A stretch of 64,000 nucleotides of DNA from positions 75,870,416-75,934,415 of the forward strand of contig OX375878.1 of assembly GCA_947359465.1 (NCBI GenBank). Reading direction: 5' to 3'. Positions within the stretch are counted from its first letter, which is position 1; every line of letters starts with the position of its first letter. Positions 1-12,385 of the stretch are shown one piece after another. The position numbers were made by a program, and so were the translations under genes. The notes under the pieces are model-generated. The model saw nothing but the letters and a program-made list of their open reading frames with translations. It did no database searches and had not been told where the DNA came from. This DNA is from Metellina segmentata (Eukaryota; Arthropoda; Arachnida; Araneae; Tetragnathidae).

Positions 1-3000
1 TTTTATGTTAAATAATTGAAATGAACGTTTTTCCCATTTTTTTTTAATGTAAAAAACAATTTTGCGCAACTTTTTATTTCTTTAAAATCGTGTGCTTCAA
101 AGTTAAAAGTGTAAAGTTTCTGGGCACAACAGGATCTTGACTCAATTTAATTTTATTCACCCTAAAGTTAAGGTAGTTGAATTACCGATTATGCAGTATA
201 GAATTGTCAATATGAACCGAGACTGCCTTTGGCCTGACGTGCATGCATATTGAGATATCAAGTTGGTATTCATCAGCAGGTTTCGAAACCAGCTAAAGAG
301 TTAGCTACACGGTATTGTACTATAACTTAACGTTCGGACGTGAGCTAATTACGTATTATTATTACGTTTATTACGGACGTGAACTATAACTTAAGGTCCG
401 TGTCACCGTATCTTTTGTGTTCATCTTGTTTATGTATGCATACGCACTGGTTTGAAAACTAGTATCTTGGTACGTTGGATCCTCTAAATTTCATCTACCC
501 AATGCTAAAAGCAGCTAACCTCATGTAATTGATTTTTATCTACATTTCGGAATAATTTGCATGCAACGCGCAGCAATAAAAGGAACTTACAAAACAGGAA
601 ATGAAGGATGGAACAAAATAAAAAATTTAGATTTCAAAACAAGACTACATTATTGAATGCCGAAACAAAAGCAGGGGGAATTTAACTTCCAAGTTTGCTG
701 TAAAATTGCCACTGATTAATCGTTCTGTATAACTGATGGATCTGAATTGTACTTCGATAGTCCTTTGTATTATTTATCGATTGATCGTTACTTAATCGTT
801 GTTATGTTATCCGCAATCTTGTTACGTGCAATTGTGTACCGTTCCATCCCGCTAAATTCAAGAGTATGCATCTCCTCCGTGAACACAAGACAATACAACC
901 TGTCAATGTACTGATGAGTAATTATGTGATTTATATGAAAAAGCACTGAATGCAGATCTAAACAATACGAAAAACAACGGAATTCTTTAAATTGTTTGGG
1001 GTTGTTGTAATCAGGTGGGAAAAGAAAACTATCGTGCCAATCTCATCGCATTCGTCAATTTAAAAAATATTCTCCGATTGCCATGATTTTACTCAACAAT
1101 CCAAAAATTTCTTTGACCAAGTTTGGTGGTTGTACAAAATATGGTCTATAAATATGGTATGTTTTGTTTTTACCCCCATTGGTCATACATTGTTTAAGCA
1201 ATTTCTAAGTTATTTTTGTCGCTGTCGAATTTGTGATATTGGACGATGCCATCTATGTATATTCAATCATACAAATAGGAAGAATAACACGTATAGCGAC
1301 GAATGACTACATTACAAGACACCTGAGCGAACACGCGAGAATCTTTCAATTTCCATAAAGTATGAATGAGTAGGAGAAACAAGTTTTAAACCATCTTTTT
1401 AAAATGTCCTGTTTTACAAATTCATTTTAATACGAAACTTCTCTATGACTAAGTTAATACGACGTGTTTTCGCACCGTACAATATTACTACTTAGTGTTA
1501 AAGAAATCAAAACTGGTTTCAAGAATTAGCCCTCGTAAAAGCAAAGGGCGCGTTTTTTAAGGATTGGTAACAAATTTTCTTTCCAGTTTATAAAGAGCAG
1601 AAATGTATCACAATGTATATCGCATCTACTTAAATCAGAAATGCCAATAACAAGCAGAGTTTAGGTTTCGTTTTTTTTATACGCAGTTGACCTGGTCCTG
1701 CCATCTGTCGGCGAGAGGAGACAATATTTCAGTTAAACTATTTTCCTCTCTTTTCGGTTTGCACCATTGCAAACCAATGTTTTCGATATTCTTTCTATAA
1801 ATACGTGACTTATTTCTCATTTGGAAACAAAATATTATCCAGACAAAATCTTTGTAATATTTATCTTCTATTTTAATTCCTGTAGTAAATTCCCTTTGAT
1901 TTTAATTACGCTTTCAACGAATGAACTTGTATGAGGTCAAAGTTTCAGACAGCACATACAGTGACTCGAAAAAGAATGATTCAAAACGAACTTTTGATAA
2001 ATTCGTTAAAAAAAATGCGTAATTTCCTTAAAATACGTTTTTTAAAACGTACTCGTATATCTTGTGATTAAATAAGATCTACTAAGCAAAAAGTTCAATG
2101 AAAATAATAATAAATGAATATAACGCTTCTTATGCCTTGTATTTAAAAAATAAATAAATATAAAAAAGTATTGATCCACTAGATTAAATGCGTTTCTGAG
2201 AAATTTAATTATAAAAGTAATATCTTTTCGGGCCTAAATTTACGTTTTATAACATTGGCATTGCTTTTAAAGGATATTTCAAATTATCGGTTCCCCTCTC
2301 TCTCTCTCTCTCCCCCCCCCCCCTCCCATTTTGCGAGGATTTATTCTCAAAGTTGATTTTCATTGGAAATTTGATATGTGTCACTTCTATATTTCTATAT
2401 TGCAAGTAATCCCAAATATTTTAAAAAGGATTGAAGTATGGACATAGTAATGGAGTTTCGGGCTGAGTGGACGTAGTGTAGGGTCTAATAATATACAAAT
2501 ATGGACATTAAGTGGAGCATCATTATAATGAAGAAGTTTAAAATTTGACACAAACCCCAATTTTTCCAACTCTTTCGTTTAACTTTTCTGTCAAAAACTT
2601 AAATACATAAATTCGACCTATTTACAGTCAATCAAATGTCATTTCTAACGCCTAGAAAGCAGCTTAACGCCATCTGATTGTGGGAGTAAGAGGTTTTCAG
2701 TTATTCAGCATTGGGACAATTTATTGAAGTTAGATACTTCTATAATTATCTTTTGAGTTACAGTGCTCTCAAAGGGCTGATTAATGTAGGCCCCTTAGCA
2801 ATTTCTCTTTTCTCTGCGAAAATCTCTTGTAATTTTTATTCGTATATGTCTTCATTCAGAATACTGGAAATGAAAGTCGAACTTTCTTACAGTTTTGGCC
2901 ACAGAGGAGTTTTTAAACATTTATTGGATTTTTGAAGTCAATTTAACGTCTGGTTTTAGTGCTACAGCGAATATTCCGGACGATACACCACTTTTACTGA

Positions 3001-3200
3001 TACATTTTAAACAATCGTTTTTATAATTTGCTTTGAATTAAATTTGCCTTATGACACTTGAAAATTTTGTCATGAATAGTGGACCTTTCATGCATTTGAT
3101 ATTTCACTCATAAATCGGATTTTCTTCTATTACAGAAGAAAATTATGTTTTCTAACAGAGAAGGTTTTTTTCGGATCCATACTTCCAAATTTGATGTGAA
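1..3200. other. AT-rich non-coding stretch, upstream intron or intergenic
   Basis: No exon, transposon end or RNA gene is visible in this stretch. Because the SOWAH exon at 8237 is an internal exon, this is most likely part of the intron before it. The only structured sequence is the microsatellite near 2.3 kb, listed separately. Confidence 0.5.
2293..2337. repeat. (TC)n / poly-C pyrimidine microsatellite
   Basis: A run of TC dinucleotides passes directly into a 13-base C run and then CCTCCC. It is purely low-complexity pyrimidine sequence. Confidence 0.9.
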
Positions 3201-3204
3201 TACT

Positions 3205-3300
3205 TATGGCTCTGACCCAGGTTAAACAGGCTCTGGGTTCGTATCCAGGTCTAGGCATGGATGTTACCAATTCGAAATCCACTAAAAGCTGTAGATTTCG
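3205..3300 (+). repeat. decayed tRNA-derived SINE head
   Basis: The stretch CTCTGGGTTCGTATCCAGG resembles a Pol III B box and is followed by GGCATGGATGTT, the same junction seen in the SINE-A copies at 18.1 and 21.4 kb. The A box and the 3' body are not recognisable, so this is a fragment. Confidence 0.45.
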
Positions 3301-3690
3301 GTCTGATTACTCCTTGTTTAACGAACCTTGATCATAGAGTGACAAACCATCCAATCAAAAAATCCGTTGCGTCATATGCAAAGCTTTATTCGATTTTGTG
3401 TAAAAATGTCTGATTTATTTTTCTGTGAGAGAGTTTTTCAGTGTAAACATAAACTATCGGATCAAAAATGCTTCAGGTTAAGAAATATTTTGATTTTTCG
3501 TCCTTAGGCCAATGTTTAGGGTTTTCAATGTTAGTTTCAACGCAAGTTACAGAAGAGGTTACTAAAACATTAGCGCCCTCTGTATTTCGCTTTACAAAAA
3601 ATCTTTCATATACTGGCTCAGTACGACCAAACATGGCCTTGCGCCATAAAATCCTACCAACTTTCTCGTATGTAACAGGCATAATGTAAA

Positions 3691-3744
3691 CTTGATTTTC
3701 AACTTGCAACTTAATGACTTGATTTTCAACTTGCAGCTTAATGA
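3691..3744. repeat. 27-bp direct duplication
   Basis: Two adjacent 27-bp copies start with CTTGATTTTCAACTTGCA and differ at a single base (CAAC versus CAGC). A local recent tandem duplication. Confidence 0.9.
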
Positions 3745-3777
3745 CTTGATATTTGTTTTTGATGCTTATGATGCATT

Positions 3778-4160
3778 ACGTGGCCAAATTATTAGACCAC
3801 CTGTTTGCTGAGTCCGTAAGTGACGCAGCAACAACGCGTAACTTATAAAGACATACGCTATAAAGACAATTGTTTATTAGTGCAGTTAGCCTGAACTAAA
3901 GACCAAGGATTTGAACTATTTCAAACAAGGCTTGATCGCAAGGGGTAAGTGTCGGGGAGAGCGGTTCAGTATTTCGAAAAATGGTAACATCAGCTTTTCT
4001 CGGGCAATAATTTGTCGAATGTTCGGAGAATTTCAGTTATGCCAAAAAGCTTCAAGCAATAAGCGGTAGAAAAAAAGGTCTCGTGGATCAAAGGACTAAC
4101 AAGCGACTGGCTCAAGTCGAGGTGCAAAGACCCATTCGTAGCCTAGAAACTCTATCATCC
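3778..4160 (+). mobile_element. possible Tc1-like transposon remnant (5' part)
   Basis: The sequence begins with TGGCCAAATTATTAGACCAC, which resembles the terminal repeat of many Tc1-like elements. It continues with broken frames reminiscent of the transposase N-terminus (a helix-turn-helix-like region followed by a basic stretch). Several stops interrupt every frame. No matching second terminal repeat is seen, because the sequence runs directly into the 235-bp tandem array. Family assignment is tentative. Confidence 0.4.
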
Positions 4161-4172
4161 AATTTGAACCGA

Positions 4173-5094
4173 CTGAGGGTTGCTATGTCAGGATGGGCTA
4201 ATATTCCTAGCAACAGTCTCAACACCTTGTAGAATCTATGCCTAGAAGAATTGTGCTGTGATCATAGCTTGAGGACGAACTACTTTATTAGTTTTTTGCT
4301 AATTTGAGTTTTATTTGAAAGACCAATACAGTTTTACTGATGTCCATTGGTCCTATATAAGTTGCAACTACACATAACTGCCCCCAAGCTGACAAACCAA
4401 CTGAGGGTTGCTATGTCAGGATGGGCTAATATTCCTAGCAACAGTCTCAACACCTTGTAGAATCTATGCCTAGAAGAATGGTGCTGTGATCATAGCTTGA
4501 GGACCAACTCCTTTATTAGTATTATGCTAATTTGTTAATTAGAGTTTTATTAAAAGACCAATACAGTTTTACTGATGTCCATTGGTCCTATATAAGTTGC
4601 AACTACACATAACTGCCCCCAAGCTGACAAACCAACTGAGGGTTGCTATGTCAGGATGGGCTAATATTCCTAGCAACAGTCTCAACACCTTGTAGAATCT
4701 ATGCCTAGAAGAATGGTGCTGTGATCATAGCTTGAGGACCAACTCCTTTATTAGTATTATGCTAATTTGTTAATTAGAGTTTTATTAAAAGACCAATACA
4801 GTTTTACTGATGTCCATTGGTCCTATATAAGTTGCAACTACACATAACTGCCCCCAAGCTGACAAACCAACTGAGGGTTGCTATGTCAGGATGGGCTAAT
4901 ATTCCTAGCAACAGTCTCAACACCTTGTAGAATCTATGCCTAGAAGAATGGTGCTGTGATCATAGCTTGAGGACCAACTCCTTTATTAGTATTATGCTAA
5001 TTTGTTAATTAGAGTTTTATTAAAAGACCAATACAGTTTTACTGATGTCCATTGGTCCTATATGAGTTGCAACTACACATAACTGCCCCCAAGC
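4173..5094. repeat. 235-bp tandem satellite, 4 copies
   Basis: Units begin at CTGAGGGTTGCTATGTCAGG at 4173, 4401, 4636 and 4871. The first unit is 228 bp, the next two are 235 bp, and the last stops at 5094 after CCCCCAAGC. Units 2 to 4 look almost identical (one visible change is TATAAG to TATGAG near 5060). Unit 1 has several substitutions and a small deletion. Each unit holds a short inverted repeat, GGTTGCTA and TAGCAACA. The near-identity points to recent amplification or gene conversion. Confidence 0.95.
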
Positions 5095-6450
5095 ACCCAA
5101 CCCTACGATTTGCATTCGTGCTCTGTATCGTATCAGTCCCACCCAGCAATTTACCTAATTTCCAAATTGGTGAGGTCTGCGAGTGCGAGCAACAACATCG
5201 TCTTCCGATCGATCAGACGGAACACCAATCTGCAGCGTGGCACGAAAGGTGGGTCGAAACCTCCCGATGACCGGACTTCCACCAACTATCCGATATATAC
5301 CGACTCTCGGGAATCTTGTCGGGAAATCTGCATCTGTAGACGCGGAAGTTTTCTCCCACTCCCAGCGCTGTCGCACGTCTTTCGTTTCGCTTTGCCGGAT
5401 CGAGCCGTATATATAACTGAAGGAAAGGAAGGACCGCCGTATACATTAAGGACCATCTGTTCTGCGATATCTTCGGCGTGCGGAAATATGCAAAGCGACG
5501 GAATCGCGTCTCGCTACGCACAGCTTGTGTACGTCGATATTAAAACAAAAGGCCCCCCCTCTTCGGAAAAGGGGGAATCCCGGCGACGCTATATATCGGA
5601 TAGATGGATATTACTTTAAATTTATTAAACGGTCGGCATTCGCCGAGTTTACACGCCAATTGTTGAGCGCTCTCTCCAAGACTTACTCGCTTCTCCAGCG
5701 ACAGCTGGTATCGCTTTCTCTAGATAGAACATGCAGATTCGTTTCCTTTTACGGAAAAGCCGCATCTATTTATTTCTGCGAATACGGGGATCGATCCCGC
5801 ATCGTTTGACTTTCAAAAGAGTATATCCCACTCCCTCTGTCTTTCCTGGGACGTGTCGGTGGAGAATTTTCCTTAAGGGGAGAGAGGGGGAGGTCGCCCC
5901 CGTGTGTCTTGACAGACGGAGAATTTTATTATTTTACATATTGCCTTTGGAGATATGCTCGGTGCATTCGATCATCCCTTCTTCCACCCCCTTTATCCAA
6001 ATCTCTACGGCTGGCAGGGAGATATGTATATATAGAAGTATCCTATTATACTGTATTATGTATTGGAAGTTTTTTTTTGTGTGTGTATATTTCGCTATCT
6101 GCTTTTTTTTTATATTTTAAGGCCAGCTTCGTTTTTATTTATTATTATTTGTTCCCTCCCCTTCGAAAAGGGTTCGGTTGTAGATTTGCTCTGGCGTTTT
6201 CGTGACACAGCGGGTTTTCTGTCGTTCGCTTTCTTTGCATAGAGTTCGAACCCCACCTCGTAAATATGCTTAAACGCTCTTTTTTTTTTTTCGGTCGTCG
6301 CTGCTATTTAAGAAGCGTTTCCCCGCTAAAAGTCGGAGCGAAATTAACTCCGGATTCGGATTCGGCGATGCGTTGCGAAAGCGAGCAAGCGTCCCGAAGT
6401 CGGAGACTTTCGGTTGGACGGACTCGTCTCCTGTTGGGGAAATGGACGGG
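5095..6450. other. GC/CpG-rich island without a recognisable gene
   Basis: Base composition rises sharply after the satellite and falls back to AT-rich by about 6.5 kb. Long overlapping open frames occur on both strands (for example 5110-5619 +), but none resembles a known protein and they overlap one another, as expected of chance frames in GC-rich DNA. Pyrimidine tracts and many CG dinucleotides are present. It may be a regulatory segment within a SOWAH intron, but nothing in the sequence proves that. Confidence 0.5.
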
Positions 6451-6769
6451 ATGGAGATGTGATTGCACAGTTTACACATTCAGTCTGGTGTTGACTGTTG
6501 TATATATGTATGTAATATTTTTTTTATGTCGCTACCTTTCTCGCTTATACGGCTTTCTCTTATTTCTAAGTAAAATCGGCCATTAAAATAAGGGTGGACA
6601 GAGACAGCCGGGAGGGTCCTCTGTCAAAATTTATCCAGCTTTAGGGTTTGGCGTGTTTTGTTATTTCTTTCGTAATCCTTTATTATGCATTTACGTCTGT
6701 AGTTGGCACGCGGTGTTTGGCTCAACACCCAACCAACCTTTTTGCACTTATATTTTCTTTGTTTGGTAG

Positions 6770-6960
6770 GTTGATTGTATTTTGGTTTTACGGCACAAGG
6801 GATCTATCGAACCCAGCAGCTCGGCACACAAGATACAAAAATTATCAATGGACATATATACACGCAAGCATAATTTTACTGACACTGAAAATAAGAGTAT
6901 AGCCAATCGAACCTGCACGGCCTGCTTACCCACTTAGCCACGGCAACCCCTTACTTAGAT
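6770..6960 (-). repeat. SINE-B copy, tRNA head preserved
   Basis: Read on the minus strand it starts GGGGTTGCCGTGGCTAAGTG, has a B-box-like GCAGGTTCGATT, then GTGTCAGTAAAATT, and ends near a degenerate version of the CCATAAAACCCAA end motif. The same order is seen at 26.2 and 45.1 kb, which defines this family as tRNA-derived. Confidence 0.65.
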
Positions 6961-6973
6961 GACATAATCCATC

Positions 6974-7776
6974 TTTAACCTTTAGACTACGGCCGTTACA
7001 GCATTTGTACCATGATCGCGCTAAGAAAGAATTTAGACAACGGCCAGTACATCAGTTGTACCATGATCGCGTCAAGAAAGAATTTAGACCACGGCCGTTA
7101 CAGCAGTTGTACCATGATCGCGCCAAGAAAGAATTTAGACAACGGCCAGTACATCAGCTATGTTATGAAAGTTATAAGAATCGCGCCAAGAAAGAATTTA
7201 GACCACGGCCGTTACAGCAGTTGTACCATGATCGCGACAAGAAAGAATTTAGACAACGGCCAGTACATCAGTTGCATCTTGAAAGTTTTACGAATCGCGA
7301 GATGAATTTAGACTACTGCCGATACAGCAGTTGTACCTTGAAAGTGATAAAAATCGTACCCAGAAAGAACCGCCCTTGTTATATCTATAGCCGCAGTCAA
7401 AAGATTAAGCACAGTCTTTCCATCTCGTATCATTTAGCGATGCAATCTGAGTTCATTACCCGAACCCCTTAACCTTTTGACTACGGCTATAGGTATAACA
7501 CGCGCGATTCTTATAACTTTCAAGTTACAATTACTCTAACGCCCGTAATCTAAATCCTTTCTTGGTGCGATTCTTATAACTTTCAAGGTACAACTGATAT
7601 ACTGGCCGTTGTCTAAATTTGTCCAGGGCGCGATCATGGTACAACTGATATACTGGCCGTTGTCTAAATTTGTCCAGGCGCGATCATGGTACAACTGATA
7701 TACTGGCCGTTGTCTAAATTTGTCCAGGGCGCGATCATGATACAACTGTTGTAACGGTCGTAGTCTAAAGGTTAAA
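6974..7776. mobile_element. foldback-type element with minisatellite arms
   Basis: The two ends are inverted copies of TTTAACCTTTAGACTACG. The left arm (to about 7340) holds ~51-bp repeats of the form GAATTTAGACAACGGCCAGT...ATCGCG, alternating with a second variant containing CCACGGCCGTTACAGCAG and with longer 59-63-bp units. The right arm (7490-7776) holds the same repeats inverted. Between them an inner inverted pair (TCTATAGCCGCAGTCAAAAG and CTTTTGACTACGGCTATAGG) surrounds a short centre near 7430. The architecture resembles Drosophila FB elements. The open frames here only follow the repeats. Confidence 0.8.
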
Positions 7777-7869
7777 ATCAACGAAGCTCATTTGCTAGAA
7801 AGAAAGTTCGAAACTTCGATTTGGGGTTCTATATCCGACCGCAATTCGGGGTCTTTCGCCGTGGACCAG

Positions 7870-7925
7870 TGGATTTGCCAACTGTGCAATATTAGCCAAA
7901 TATGATCCTTGCGTTCTTGAACCAA
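7870..7925 (+). repeat. SINE-B 3' fragment
   Basis: GCAATATTAGCCAAATATGA followed by TCCTTGCG and ACCAACC matches the 3' end of SINE-B as seen at 14.5, 16.8 and 23.1 kb. Only this end is preserved. Confidence 0.4.
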
Positions 7926-8236
7926 CCGACTGATATTTGTTGGCCATTTCCACAAATAGAATCCTTTTTTTTTTTTTAATACATAGTTGGGTTACGCATC
8001 AAATTTATCCAACTGTTGCTAAAAGTTTGTTGGATATCTCCGTATTGTGGACATTTTTATGCAAGTAAATTTCTTTCAATTTGAACACAACACCAAGTAA
8101 CTGTATCAACCCATTTGGATTTTGCATAGATTAATGAGTTAGCGCCATTTCAAAGGACAGTTCCTGCTCCATATCTGCGGAATTTGAGTTAGGATAATTT
8201 ATTTCAAGTTTCAACAATTGAGTTATTTTCTTTCAG

Positions 8237-8309
8237 GGTTATACTCCTCTGCATCTTGCTGCCTTGTTTGGTAGGGAAGAAATAATGGAAATTCTTATCA
8301 ACACATATG
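8237..8309 (+). CDS. SOWAH-like ankyrin protein, internal exon (ankyrin repeat)
   Basis: The exon lies between a good acceptor (TTTTCTTTCAG) and donor (GGTGAGT) and encodes GYTPLHLAALFGREEIMEIL followed by INTY. This is a textbook ankyrin repeat (G-TPLH-AA) and matches the style of SOWAH (sosondowah) ankyrin proteins, in which the repeat is followed by a segment like GADxxxRDYSGKxxxxYL. That segment is encoded on the next exon. The exon starts in phase 0 and ends in phase 1 (TAT G), which fits the following exon exactly. The SOWAH family is poorly understood; the Drosophila member is sosondowah. Earlier exons, with the N-terminal SOWAH domain, must lie upstream of the window. Family assignment comes from recognition of the motif order, not a search. 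Confidence 0.85.
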
Positions 8310-8948
8310 GTGAGTATGAGTAAATCTTATCAACATATGGCTGTATTTGGAATGTATACAAAACGTGTGCAATGTGTTTGTTCCAGACTTCAATAGTCAT
8401 TCGCTATAAATCAATTGTCTTTCAATTTTTGAATTGTTCTATTAGCCACTTGCAAAGTACTTGTTTACAACTAGCTTGTGTTTATTTGTAGAAGTATACT
8501 GTGTAGCACAGATTACTGCAGCGTCTGAATCGTGTGTATATTAATGGACGCGCATAATACGTAGCTTTAAACATGTAAGATAAGTAATAGAATTACATAC
8601 TGGTGTACTAATGTGATCTTAACTTCTACTTGCACTGTTTCCGAATCTTAAACGTATTTTTAAAACCTGAAAAGAAAGGACTCAAGTAATTGAAACAGCA
8701 TGTATTTGGGTATTGTTTACTTTCAATTAATATCAGATGATGTTAAACTTGTACAAAAATTGAAATTTGGTAAAAACTTATTTAAAGTCTCGTAATTTTC
8801 TTGTAATTCCCCACGGAAAAAGTTATTGCTGACCAGAAACTTTTTCTGAAAGACTAGACGAAACTTTTTTTGCAGGGTAAAATGATCAGAAGGCTTGGGT
8901 TCAGAAACAGTCACAAATTAGACAATTAATGTTCCATATTACTTAAAA

Positions 8949-10394
8949 CTGAGGTGGGGACCCACGGCTCTTTAGGATTTTATAAAAATCTGCTGTGGCC
9001 ATCACAGAACCGACACTTACCTCATCAAAACATCTATAAATTAAATTAAAAAAAATAGGTATGTATAGAAAACGCGCTCACGGTGTTATGTTCGCCACAC
9101 TCAGTACATGCGCGTTACGACACAAGGCGACGACGCATCGGTGTTGCAAATGCAAGAGAGATAATAGTCTTATGCTGCTTTTATACGAACCTCACCCACT
9201 CTGTGTCAATGTTGTGCCAGAATATGTTATGCACAGTTTAATACGTATTATATTGATAGAATAGTTTAGTTAGTATTATATGCCTACAGAGTTGTATTAA
9301 AGTACTTAAAATCCGTGATAGCAACCCTTATAAAACAGTGAGTTAAAAAAATAATACCCAAAGAAAATAGGGGCTTCAATGAAATAAGTGAAGTTTGCAT
9401 TTATATAAGTAAATGATAGTCCTCAATGTTTAATTGGCCACTTACGATTTCAAAATAGTAAATCAAGTTATATAGAACGATATTTTCGCGGAAAACAATT
9501 AGATTTTAGTGAAAAGTCTGATGGTGATAATAGATGAAAATCTGTTGAAGACACAAGAAGGGTAAAATGAAACAGCGGGTAAATGAATTACTGAAGAAAA
9601 CACTTCAGCTAAGAGGTTTGTCATCTTGGACGAAATCTTCGTCAATTACCACTGATTCTCTGCAAGTCTTGTTACCCATGGAAATAGCAAAAGCGGAAAA
9701 ATCTTTTACTGATGTCGAATTTCTAAAAAAATTACATGCACAATATCTCTCAAATTCTGTTTGAACATATGAAAAATAAGGTTGATATATGGAAGTAAAT
9801 AAAAAGTTTACCCTTAGAGCAAGATCTGTAAAGGAACGAATCCTAACTATTTATGAGGAAGCATCAGATATTTTTGATGTAGCTCAATGCTGCATTATGG
9901 TTAAATATATCACATCTTCCGGTGCTTAAGAAAAACTCCTTTATGTTTTTGTTACTTAAAAAGCATACTACATTCAAAGCAGACTAACGAATACAAGTTT
10001 AAAAGCGGAACTCCTAAAATGCACAAAGTACACTTTACATTTGACTAAATTGGCATGGAATATCCAAAAATCGCATTAAATGTAAACCGAATATTGAAAT
10101 AAATAATTGTAATATAATTTTTGCAATACATACTTTGTTGTATTTACATTTATGTAAATAAAATTAAAATATACAAAAAAATGTCTTTCCATCAATCGCA
10201 CAAAAAAAACAACACTAACTATTATAATTAAACATGAGAGTATTTTTTAAACTTGCATCTGTATAATATGTGTTTGTAAATACTAAAATAATTAAAAAAT
10301 AAATCGAATTAAAATTGCTGCTCTCTTGAATTTTATTTTTGGTACTTTTTTTTGTTAAAATTGCTCTTTGTTTCCGAAAGGTTCCCGACCCCTG
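8949..10394 (+). mobile_element. decayed hAT DNA transposon
   Basis: The right end, GGTTCCCGACCCCTG, is the inverted form of the classic hAT terminus CAGGGGTCGGGAACC. The left end begins CTGAGGTGGGGACC and is followed by CCCACGGCTCTTT and ATCACAGAACCGACACTTAC, typical of hAT subterminal sequence. The 8 bases outside the ends are ACTTAAAA and GCTTAGGA, which differ by three G/A transitions, consistent with a decayed 8-bp target duplication. A transposase fragment lies inside. The element sits in the SOWAH intron between exons 8237 and 12386. Confidence 0.65.
9567..9930 (+). pseudogene. hAT transposase fragment
   Basis: An open frame at 9567-9764 includes EIAKAEKSFTDVEFLKK, which resembles the I-A-K-x-x-K-P-(F/Y)-T-x-G-E-F-x-K-E segment of hAT transposases of the GTF2IRD2/ZBED5 type. 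Past a frameshift, a following frame gives RARSVKERILTIYEEASDI, resembling the next conserved block. The zinc finger and the catalytic regions are missing. This is a dead remnant inside the hAT element at 8949-10394. Confidence 0.45.
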
Positions 10395-10402
10395 GCTTAG
10401 GA

Positions 10403-12385
10403 GGTTCAAAAATGTAGAAAGAGTTACGCTCCACTCAGTTCAAGATCACCTAAGAGTTACGTTCCTTCATTTAAAGCGGTATCTTGCATCAGACGTTCGT
10501 GTTATGGACGTTACGTGTGTCAAACAACCCGTTCTTAAGAATAAGATGCATACGGTTTACTGAAAGTCCTTGTATGGACACTGGACTTAGCAGATACTTG
10601 ACAGCTCATATATTTAACTTAAGTGTCGTTAAAGCTTTGAAAAAAGAGACTACGATCTCTAGTTAAAAAATTTAGAAAGCCCTTGGATATAAAATTTCTC
10701 ATACTCCATAATTAGCCCTAGTTATGGAGTAAGAGTCAACCCATGAAAGTTGCTCACCGAGTTCCTGATCTACCTGATAAGAGCTATGCGAAGTAGATAT
10801 GTGGCTTGCGTGATTGTAAAGGAAAACCACACCCATTATTAGTCATTCATTATGAATCATCCTTGCGTTCCATCTTGTATATTCGAAAGAGAAGATCATA
10901 TTTTGATCAACTTTTTGCATTTTCATGGCTTTTGAAATAGTTTTTTTTTTCTTTTGTTCCCTTGCAATATACCAAGAACACAAATTTAGTACCGTTCTAA
11001 TTTTAGTGTTCTTCCAATGCCTGAGCGGTGACTAAAGACGTCGCTCTTAAAACACTGGGAGACTAAAGCTTTTGGCTACGAGTTCGAATCTCATATGTGC
11101 CGGTCGGGATGGCTGCTTGAAGTTTTCCTGATTTCTTCAAGACGACGCATAAGTGCAGGCCATCTTTTCCATAATTCTCCAGGAAAGTGTCTCTCAAAGT
11201 TCACAGCGATGTGTCAGTCACCTCCCATGGTTCAAAGGGATAATGCTGACACATTCTCGCCAATTAGAGCTTTAAAAAATCATACTTTCCATATAGACTG
11301 ACCATATAAAAAAAGAGGAAATATTCCTGCATATATTGTGATATGCTTAACTTTTGAACATTAGTATATGGTTTAAGTGGTTTCATTTATAATAGCTTCT
11401 TTCTTCATATCTTTCGTGCTAAATGTTAAAATTCAACAGTTTAACATCAAAAGCGCGTTATCATCGCCAATGGGCGATAATTATAAAATATGGTAACACG
11501 TCGTAGGTTTATCCGACTAGCCGTTTAGCGACGACTCTATTAATTACTCCCCGCCAATTTAGCAACCAGGCAGGCTCCGTGTACTGGAGATTTATGCAAT
11601 CAACTAGTAGACAAATATATTTTCAAAATATGTTCATCAAAACAGCTTGCTGTATTCATAAAAGGAAAACTTGCCAGTATTATCAAAGCATGATTTTGGT
11701 TGTCACCGAATTAAGCTTCTTACCACGAACTGTATCATGTGTATAGAATCCTATCGTAAAAAAAACATGCTGTGTCTGCACTTATTTTACAGTTTGCTAA
11801 AAGGTAGGCAAGCTTCTACATCCCCCTATTCTCGGTACTAAACGATGATAAAAGCTAGAGGGTACTACTTCCCCCTTCTGGTATTTGAAGGAAGACCTTT
11901 TAATTTTATGGTCTCTTGGGTCTCGTTTAAAACTGTCCTCCTGCAAATACTGACAGTGTCAAACTGTACATAAAACCTACCCATGAAACTTCTCTCTCAC
12001 TTTATTTTTATCTTTCGAGTGTGGCTTGTTAGTATTTCACGCTAGCTACGGAGCAAATATTGAGGTTCAGTTGATGTATGTGGACATTTTTTCGCAACAA
12101 AAAGTTTAGTACAAATATTTTCAAATTATTTATTGATTAGCTATTTTGTGACACTTATTTTCTTAAATGTATAAGAAAACTGATTAGATTTAATTCTGTG
12201 TTCTTAGCAGCCCTCGAGGCAGACGAACAGTGGTTCAATCCATGATTACCTCCATGTTATCAGTTTGAGATCGCATATCTAAAGTTTTCTCTCTATTTGC
12301 TCATAGGAGGTTTTAAGGAACTAGAGTTTAGATGCAGGAAAATTGAATACGTTTTCAACTTTGTAAATTCTGGTCTCCGTTTCAG
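10403..12385. other. SOWAH intron, mostly unique AT-rich sequence
   Basis: Apart from a tRNA-like SINE head near 11.1 kb I see no repeat, exon or RNA gene. The stretch ends at the polypyrimidine acceptor TCTCCGTTTCAG before the 12386 exon. Confidence 0.5.
11012..11250 (+). repeat. tRNA-derived SINE head (Leu/Ser-like)
   Basis: An A-box-like TGCCTGAGCGGTGACTAAAG is followed about 70 bases later by the B-box-like CGAGTTCGAATCTCATATG and TGTGCCGGTCGGGAT. The spacing implies a long variable arm, as in Leu or Ser tRNA. The same head, diverged, occurs at 16.02 kb, there joined to a SINE-A body. Downstream traces (GTTCACAGCGATGTG, CATGGTTCAAAGGGA) suggest a decayed body. Confidence 0.6.

Noticed and set aside
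3473..3709. 78-codon minus frame
   Set aside because: Protein-like composition but no family, no neighbouring exons and interrupted by stops on both sides.
5110..5619. 169-codon frame in the GC-rich island
   Set aside because: Several overlapping frames on both strands in the same place, no recognisable domain and no splice context.
7005..7472. 155-codon frame with repeated YHDRAKKEFRQRP-like units
   Set aside because: The repetition is a translation of the 51-bp minisatellite of the foldback element; the other frame is equally repetitive.
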